Source of the DNA: Lachnospiraceae bacterium
Lineage (GTDB): Bacteria > Bacillota > Clostridia > Lachnospirales > Lachnospiraceae
Assembly: GCA_014804495.1 (NCBI GenBank)
Contig: JAAUZS010000175.1
Location: 1 to 9,632 of the forward strand
Direction: 5' to 3'
Length of the DNA stretch: 9,632 nt
Below the pieces are notes generated by a model that saw nothing but the letters and a program-made list of their open reading frames with translations, did not search any database and had not been told where the DNA came from. Positions within the stretch are counted from its first letter, which is position 1. The number at the start of each line of letters is the position of its first letter. The position numbers were made by a program, and so were the translations under genes. This document shows, piece after piece, positions 7,132 through 9,632 of the stretch.

Positions 7132-7177
7132 GTAGGTGTGGAGAAAAGAACAGCTTCTTTTTCTCTTCATCTACATT
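7129..7177 (+). other. Long imperfect hairpin in the flavodoxin promoter/leader
   Basis: AATGTAGGTG (7129-7138) pairs with CATCTACATT (7168-7177) with one G-T pair. Further in, GAGAAAAGAA (7141-7150) pairs with TTCTTTTTCTC (7155-7165) with one bulged T around a CAGC loop. The inner stem lies wholly in the predicted leader. The outer arm begins within the -10 box, so at the DNA level it could also be a protein site. It is not followed by a good T-run. Confidence 0.6.
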
Positions 7178-7207
7178 TTAAGTAATGATAGAATTGGGGG
7201 AAAACTC

Positions 7208-7777
7208 ATGAAAAAAATTTCAGCTATTTTACTTACCGTTTTGGTGGTTATCTCTCTTGCGGCTTGTGGGAGAGAGAAGGAACCCTCAGAAGAAAAAACG
7301 TCTGATGCGGGGAATGCCACAGAAAACTTTTCCGGAGAGGTTGCATCCACAGGAAATGATACTGCGGAAAGTACATTGTCGGAAATTACCTCTGAACCGG
7401 AAAGTGATGAAGATATGCCTGAAACCACTCCGGAAGATGGGCAGGGAGATGATGGAGCAGAGAATGAGCCTGCGAATGAAGCGGAAGGAACGAAAATTCT
7501 TGTTGCATATTTTTCCGCTACTAATACCACAGAAGGTGTGGCAGAAACTATTGCCGACATCCTGTCCGCTGATATTTACGAAATTGTACCGGAGCAGCCT
7601 TATACGGATGCAGATTTGAATTACCATGATGATAACAGCCGTTCCACCATTGAGATGAATGACAGCTCAGTGCGTCCGGCAATCTCCGGTTCGGTGGAAG
7701 ATATGGGGCAGTACGACATTGTATTTATCGGTTTTCCTAAAATGGAGTATGGTTTTAATTGTGTATTGTGTGCATAG
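7208..7777 (+). pseudogene. Lipoprotein-anchored flavodoxin, N-terminal half only
   Basis: A GGGGG ribosome binding site (7197-7201) precedes the ATG at 7208. The 189-residue product begins with a lipoprotein signal (M-K-K, hydrophobic core, L-A-A-C with Cys20). A ~70-residue acidic Ser/Thr/Glu linker follows. Then comes the first half of a Flavodoxin_4 domain from about residue 95: K-I-L-V-A-Y-F-S-A-T-N-T-T-E-G (FMN phosphate loop), P-Y-T-D-A-D-L-N-Y and D-I-V-F-I-G-F-P. At the position where the family has Y-P-x-W-W, the sequence changes to 12 unrelated residues and stops at a TAG inside a GCATAGCGTT repeat. The intact parent would be an outer-face membrane-anchored electron carrier, fitting the DUF4405 cytochrome nearby. 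The promoter, ribosome binding site and signal are intact, so a truncated, probably unstable lipoprotein may still be made. A C-terminal flavodoxin half lies at 1388-1639. Confidence 0.85.
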
Positions 7778-7815
7778 CGTTCAAAAAAAGAGGAAAAAGG
7801 GAACACCATACACAA
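7759..7815. repeat. Inverted repeat TTGTGTATTGTGT / ACACCATACACAA around repeat copy B
   Basis: The 13-base arms at 7759-7771 and 7803-7815 pair with one mismatch. They enclose GCATAGCGTT (copy B, 7772-7781) and a purine-rich stretch. The left arm starts about 20 bases after the point where the flavodoxin half loses similarity to its family. It is the exact inverse of ACACAATACACA in copy A at 1319-1330. Confidence 0.65.
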
Positions 7816-7841
7816 ATAGAGCCTAATATGTGTATAGCGTT
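7794..7841 (+). repeat. Repeat copy C: ACACCATACACA arm plus GTATAGCGTT
   Basis: This copy has the same layout as copy A: an A-rich lead, ACACCATACACA (7803-7814), a spacer, then GTATAGCGTT (7832-7841). Within it, ATACACA (7808-7814) and TGTGTAT (7829-7835) form a perfect 7-bp hairpin with a 14-base loop. Confidence 0.6.
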
Positions 7842-8064
7842 ATCAGAATAAAGGAAAACAGAAGCAGGTGGAAGGGCATAGCTCTGAAGCCGTTTTTTAT
7901 TGCCTAAATTAATCAAAGTGATGAAGGATGTTTGTAAGTTATTCCGGTGTCTTGGTTCCCGGTGGATAAAGTAGCGAAAACCTCAGAACCTTTGTAAAAT
8001 ACGGCATTTTTGGCACTATATAGGTCTGAAAGTTACATTGTTTTTGTGGTTTAAGGGGAATTGT
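7842..8064. other. Gene-free stretch, no confident feature
   Basis: No plausible gene is seen on either strand. GCCGTTTTTTATTGCC near 7890-7905 has a T-run but only a 3-4 bp possible stem. TTGTAA (7992-7997) and TATATA (8017-8022) are 19 bases apart, longer than usual for a sigma-70 promoter, and could serve the next reading frame weakly. The stretch is probably debris next to the repeat cluster. Confidence 0.4.
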
Positions 8065-8424
8065 ATGGGTTTTGCTAAATTGTTTGTAGTTTCGCTGAAA
8101 GGTTTGCGAAATTTATTAATGATGATGAATATTGCAGAGGTTCATAGTGTAGATATAGTAATAAAAAACATGGAGTCTTATGAAAAAGTATAGGTTTATA
8201 ATTATGAAGTAATCATTGTGGATATCGGAAAAAAAGAGCCGGGATTTATTTCTGTTAAATTCGGTGTTACACCACAGGTAGGGGCGCATAATCCTTTAGG
8301 ATATGATGAGCTGGTTTATCGTGTTGACTCAAGTGGAAACAAAGAACTGGCTGGTTATGAACATCTTAAAAATTATGAAGTACCGGAGAAGTTTCAGAAG
8401 AACATAATAAAACCTATTGAATGA
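8065..8424 (+). pseudogene. Unrecognised 118-codon gene interrupted by one amber codon
   Basis: AAGGGG (8053-8058) precedes the ATG at 8065 with good spacing. The frame encodes 42 residues, meets TAG at 8191-8193, and then continues in the same frame for 76 residues to a TGA at 8422-8424. The text after the amber codon looks like real protein: V-I-I-V-D-I-G-K-K-E-P-G-F-I-S-V, then H-N-P-L-G-Y-D-E-L-V-Y-R-V-D-S-S-G-N. It ends E-V-P-E-K-F-Q-K-N-I-I-K-P-I-E. A GTG at 8218 could start a 68-residue product, but no ribosome binding site is near it. Removing the amber gives a small soluble alpha/beta-type protein of about 118 residues; I do not recognise the family. Most likely a nonsense-mutated gene. 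Confidence 0.55.
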
Positions 8425-8533
8425 GATGGAGTTGTCTGCAAATGCTGCCTAAATCGGCAACATATATATCAATCTTTGTTTTGGGGGTAGCATTTTTCAA
8501 GGAAGATGGTATAGTGTTGTCCTGAAAAAGAGG

Positions 8534-8541
8534 AAAGGAGG
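8534..8541 (+). promoter_or_regulatory. Strong ribosome binding site for the small basic protein
   Basis: AAAGGAGG lies 9 bases before the ATG at 8551, a near-ideal Shine-Dalgarno that supports the reality of this short gene. Confidence 0.75.
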
Positions 8542-8550
8542 CAGAACAGT

Positions 8551-8769
8551 ATGGCACAGCAAGAAAGGATGCCTGGAACGGCGAGAGAGAAACGTAACTG
8601 CTGGCGGCGGGGAAACGGCTCATACAGTTACCGAGGGGAACTGAAACGGGGGATTTCACTGAACAAGAAATACCTGAGACGGAAAGTACGCCACAGCGCA
8701 GACATTATCCTCAAGGGGAATGGCTACCGAAAAATATGTCGGACAGTTAATATGGTAAACTTTACTTAA
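8551..8769 (+). CDS. Small very basic protein of unknown function
   Basis: A 72-residue protein rich in Arg and Lys, with clusters such as K-K-Y-L-R-R-K-V-R-H (~39-48) and a C-terminal I-C-R-T-V-N-M-V-N-F-T. It has no membrane segment or signal peptide and only two cysteines (17 and 63), so it is not a zinc ribbon. The charge suggests nucleic-acid binding, but this is inference. The strong ribosome binding site and clean start support a real gene despite the size. Small basic proteins of this kind are typical of integrative elements and prophages, which fits the decayed surroundings; I cannot name a family. It converges on the 51-residue gene, with 17 bases between the stops. Confidence 0.65.
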   Translation: MAQQERMPGTAREKRNCWRRGNGSYSYRGELKRGISLNKKYLRRKVRHSADIILKGNGYRKICRTVNMVNFT

Positions 8770-8777
8770 AGAGCAGC

Positions 8778-8804
8778 CATGCACTTTCATTTATGGAGTG
8801 CATG
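8778..8804. other. Hairpin between two convergent small genes
   Basis: CATGCACT (8778-8785) and AGTGCATG (8797-8804) form a perfect 8-bp stem with an 11-base loop. It covers the stop codon of the minus-strand gene and lies just past the stop of the plus-strand gene. No T-tract follows on either strand, so termination activity is uncertain. Confidence 0.4.
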
Positions 8805-8942
8805 CAGTGCCTCCAGACTGCCGGAGTATTTGTCAACTTCCTGAAGCAGTGCCTGGTAGTCCTCATCCTGTTCCGTGATCCTGTTCATGATGCCATTCAT
8901 GCGCATACCCATTAGTTGGTACAATGTAGATTTTTTGTCCAT
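8787..8942 (-). CDS. 51-residue helical protein of unknown function
   Basis: On the minus strand an ATG at 8942 is preceded at 8 bases by AAAGGAGGAG (8951-8960), an excellent ribosome binding site. The product begins M-D-K-K-S-T-L-Y-Q-L-M-G-M-R-M-N, continues with an acidic, Gln/Leu-rich helix (E-Q-D-E-D-Y-Q-A-L-L-Q-E-V) and ends A-L-H-A-L-H-K. It has no signal or membrane segment and is predicted to be almost all helix. I do not recognise it with certainty; short helical proteins of this layout accompany phage and conjugative element regions in Lachnospiraceae. It has its own candidate promoter and converges with the small basic protein gene. Confidence 0.65.
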   Translation of the reverse strand: MDKKSTLYQLMGMRMNGIMNRITEQDEDYQALLQEVDKYSGSLEALHALHK

Positions 8943-8950
8943 AAGAACGT

Positions 8951-8960
8951 CTCCTCCTTT
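8951..8960 (-). promoter_or_regulatory. Strong ribosome binding site for the 51-residue gene
   Basis: AAAGGAGGAG on the minus strand, 8 bases before the ATG at 8942. It is one of the best Shine-Dalgarno matches in the window and is the main reason to accept this very short gene. Confidence 0.75.
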
Positions 8961-8972
8961 CGCGGTTGGTGT

Positions 8973-9001
8973 ATGTTAACTCTGAATCGGGGGAAAAGCA
9001 A
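8973..9001 (-). promoter_or_regulatory. Candidate promoter for the 51-residue gene
   Basis: On the minus strand TTGCTT (8996-9001) and TAACAT (8973-8978) are 17 bases apart, upstream of the strong ribosome binding site. The match is moderate. Confidence 0.4.
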
Positions 9002-9207
9002 CTATAAAATGGGGAGGGATGATAGGATCAACAAAACAAGGGGATAACGGAGGCTGGTTTATAAGGCTAATCACATTTTTATCAATGTCATATCTGGCAA
9101 GCAGCAATAGGCACTAATATTTTGTCTCGAATTTGTTCAAATGCCAATGTCCTGCGTATTATTTATGAATAGCAAAGTGTGGTTGTGATATTTTTTTCGC
9201 AAATAAA
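9002..9207. other. Intergenic stretch with one doubtful 32-codon frame
   Basis: The only open frame worth noting is 9019-9117 (+), encoding 32 residues with a hydrophobic middle (W-F-I-R-L-I-T-F-L-S-M-S-Y-L). GGGAGG ends only one base before its ATG, too close to act as a normal ribosome binding site. I do not call it a gene. Nothing else is recognised. Confidence 0.4.
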
Positions 9208-9236
9208 TTGACAAAACCTAATAGTTAGTCTATACT
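9208..9236 (+). promoter_or_regulatory. Sigma-70 promoter of the Fur-family gene
   Basis: A perfect TTGACA (9208-9213) and TATACT (9231-9236) are separated by exactly 17 bases. The start is expected near 9243, about 40 bases before the ATG at 9286. The -10 box lies inside a long palindrome. Confidence 0.85.
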
Positions 9237-9244
9237 AACTATTA
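9219..9244. promoter_or_regulatory. 26-bp palindromic operator over the Fur-gene promoter
   Basis: TAATAGTTAGT (9219-9229) and ACTAACTATTA (9234-9244) are perfect 11-bp inverted arms around CTAT. The palindrome covers the spacer and -10 box, an arrangement expected for a repressor site. Its core TTAGT-N4-ACTAA resembles metal-dependent repressor boxes (DtxR/MntR-like, or an autoregulatory Fur-family box). Which protein binds is inference. Confidence 0.75.
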
Positions 9245-9285
9245 AATGTTTGCTATTCAGATAACAGGAAAGAAGAGAAAGACCA

Positions 9286-9594
9286 ATGATGCCGCTGACA
9301 GGGAGGATAAATCAGGAGAAAATGGAAACAGCAGATTTACATAATATAAAAATACAGAAAGAATTTGTCCTTCAGAAGTTAAGGGAAAAAGGATGCAGGA
9401 TCACAAAGCAGAGGCAGCTGCTCCTGGATATAATCTTGGAGGAAGAATGTGCCAGCTGTAAAGAGATTTATTATAAGGCTCAGAAAGAAGATGGTACGAT
9501 AGGAACAGCTACCGTATACCGGATGATGAACCTCCTGGAAGAAATAGGGGCAATCAGCAGGAAAAATATGTATAAAGTATCCATAGAGCCATGA
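9286..9594 (+). CDS. Fur-family transcriptional regulator, short or frameshifted at C-terminus
   Basis: A 102-residue product containing the Fur winged-helix. It includes G-C-R-I-T-K-Q-R-Q-L-L-L-D-I-I-L (36-51), C-x2-C-K-E-I-Y (55-61) and the recognition helix T-A-T-V-Y-R-M-M-N-L-L-E-E-I-G (74-88), then S-R-K-N-M-Y-K-V-S. Fur, PerR and Zur proteins normally run 130-150 residues, with a dimerisation and metal-binding domain after this point. Here a TGA at 9592-9594 ends the frame just as that domain should begin. The downstream 38 bases are open in another frame (D-R-E-Q-V-G-M-L-N-E-K-N-Y), so a frameshift is possible but the window ends too soon to tell. Two adjacent ATGs (9286, 9289) have a weak AAGAG-type ribosome site; the Met at 9322 is an alternative. 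The strong promoter and palindrome suggest autoregulated, metal- or stress-responsive expression. Confidence 0.75.
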   Translation: MMPLTGRINQEKMETADLHNIKIQKEFVLQKLREKGCRITKQRQLLLDIILEEECASCKEIYYKAQKEDGTIGTATVYRMMNLLEEIGAISRKNMYKVSIEP

Positions 9595-9632
9595 TCGGGA
9601 ACAGGTCGGAATGCTTAATGAGAAAAATTATC

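Noticed and set aside
7136..7207. Upstream GTG start at 7136 for the lipoprotein flavodoxin
   Set aside because: It would place 24 residues before a perfect lipoprotein signal. GGGGG and the ATG at 7208 fit the signal peptide.
1336..7841. Integron attC sites, because of the GCGTT core
   Set aside because: The bases after GTT do not fit GTTRRRY and no matching inverse core is present; there is no integron integrase in the window.
7860..7910. Terminator-like T-run after the repeat cluster
   Set aside because: The possible stem is only 3-4 bp, too weak to call.
7020..8193. Reassignment of TAG to an amino acid
   Set aside because: Only two genes have internal TAG, both in visibly decayed surroundings. 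The intact genes here end in TGA or TAA, so they neither support nor exclude it, but simple nonsense mutation is more economical.
9019..9117. 32-codon frame with hydrophobic middle
   Set aside because: The Shine-Dalgarno-like sequence abuts the ATG, the frame is short and nothing recognisable is encoded.
1..9632. CRISPR array, tRNA or rRNA genes
   Set aside because: No regularly spaced repeat-spacer series, cloverleaf or ribosomal RNA signature was seen on either strand.

Overview
The window looks like a chromosomal accessory stretch from a gut-type Lachnospiraceae/Clostridia relative. I infer this from the moderate G+C, purine-rich GGAGG-type ribosome binding sites, TTGACA/TATAAT promoters, and gene families typical of that group: a DUF4405 membrane cytochrome, Flavodoxin_4 proteins, a MATE exporter, a COG2509 flavoprotein and an HD-GYP protein. 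No genus can be named from the sequence alone.

Left part (1-3045, + strand). The window opens inside the last ~90 codons of a probable esterase/alpha-beta hydrolase. This is followed closely by a DUF4405 (flavinylation-associated cytochrome) membrane protein. About 320 bases of decayed DNA come next, then a headless C-terminal half of a flavodoxin, then an intact MATE efflux pump 19 bases further on. The MATE stop codon lies inside a strong Rho-independent terminator.

Middle part (3090-6424, - strand). A two-gene operon runs from a clear promoter at 6384-6412. It encodes a 607-residue protein with a C-terminal HD-GYP domain, then a 457-residue COG2509-type FAD-dependent oxidoreductase. A 14-bp palindrome overlaps the -35 box.

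Right-middle part (6450-7841, + strand). A LysR-type regulator has lost its DNA-binding head and carries an in-frame amber codon before its last ~22 residues. It is followed by a lipoprotein-anchored flavodoxin, with a good promoter and a long hairpin in its leader, that stops half-way through the flavodoxin fold. This N-terminal half and the C-terminal half at 1388-1639 both break at the same conserved 'GYPxWW' position. Each break is next to a copy of the same short repeat (GYATAGCGTT with ACACMATACACA arms). The two halves are in the 'wrong' order, C-half upstream of N-half, which points to a rearrangement or to two site-directed insertions.

Right part (7842-9632). This is sparse accessory DNA. 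It holds a 118-codon reading frame interrupted by one amber codon, a small basic protein with a strong ribosome binding site, and a convergent 51-residue helical protein. Last is a Fur-family regulator, apparently short at its C-terminus, whose promoter carries a near-perfect 26-bp palindrome over the -10 region.

Taken together, the left and right-middle parts resemble the remains of a redox/export cluster (LysR, anchored flavodoxin, DUF4405 cytochrome, hydrolase, MATE) that has been broken up by recombination. Its MATE and DUF4405 genes are intact, while its regulator and flavodoxins are pseudogenes. I do not see a complete new defence or mobile system. The most unusual structure is the repeat-associated flavodoxin break.
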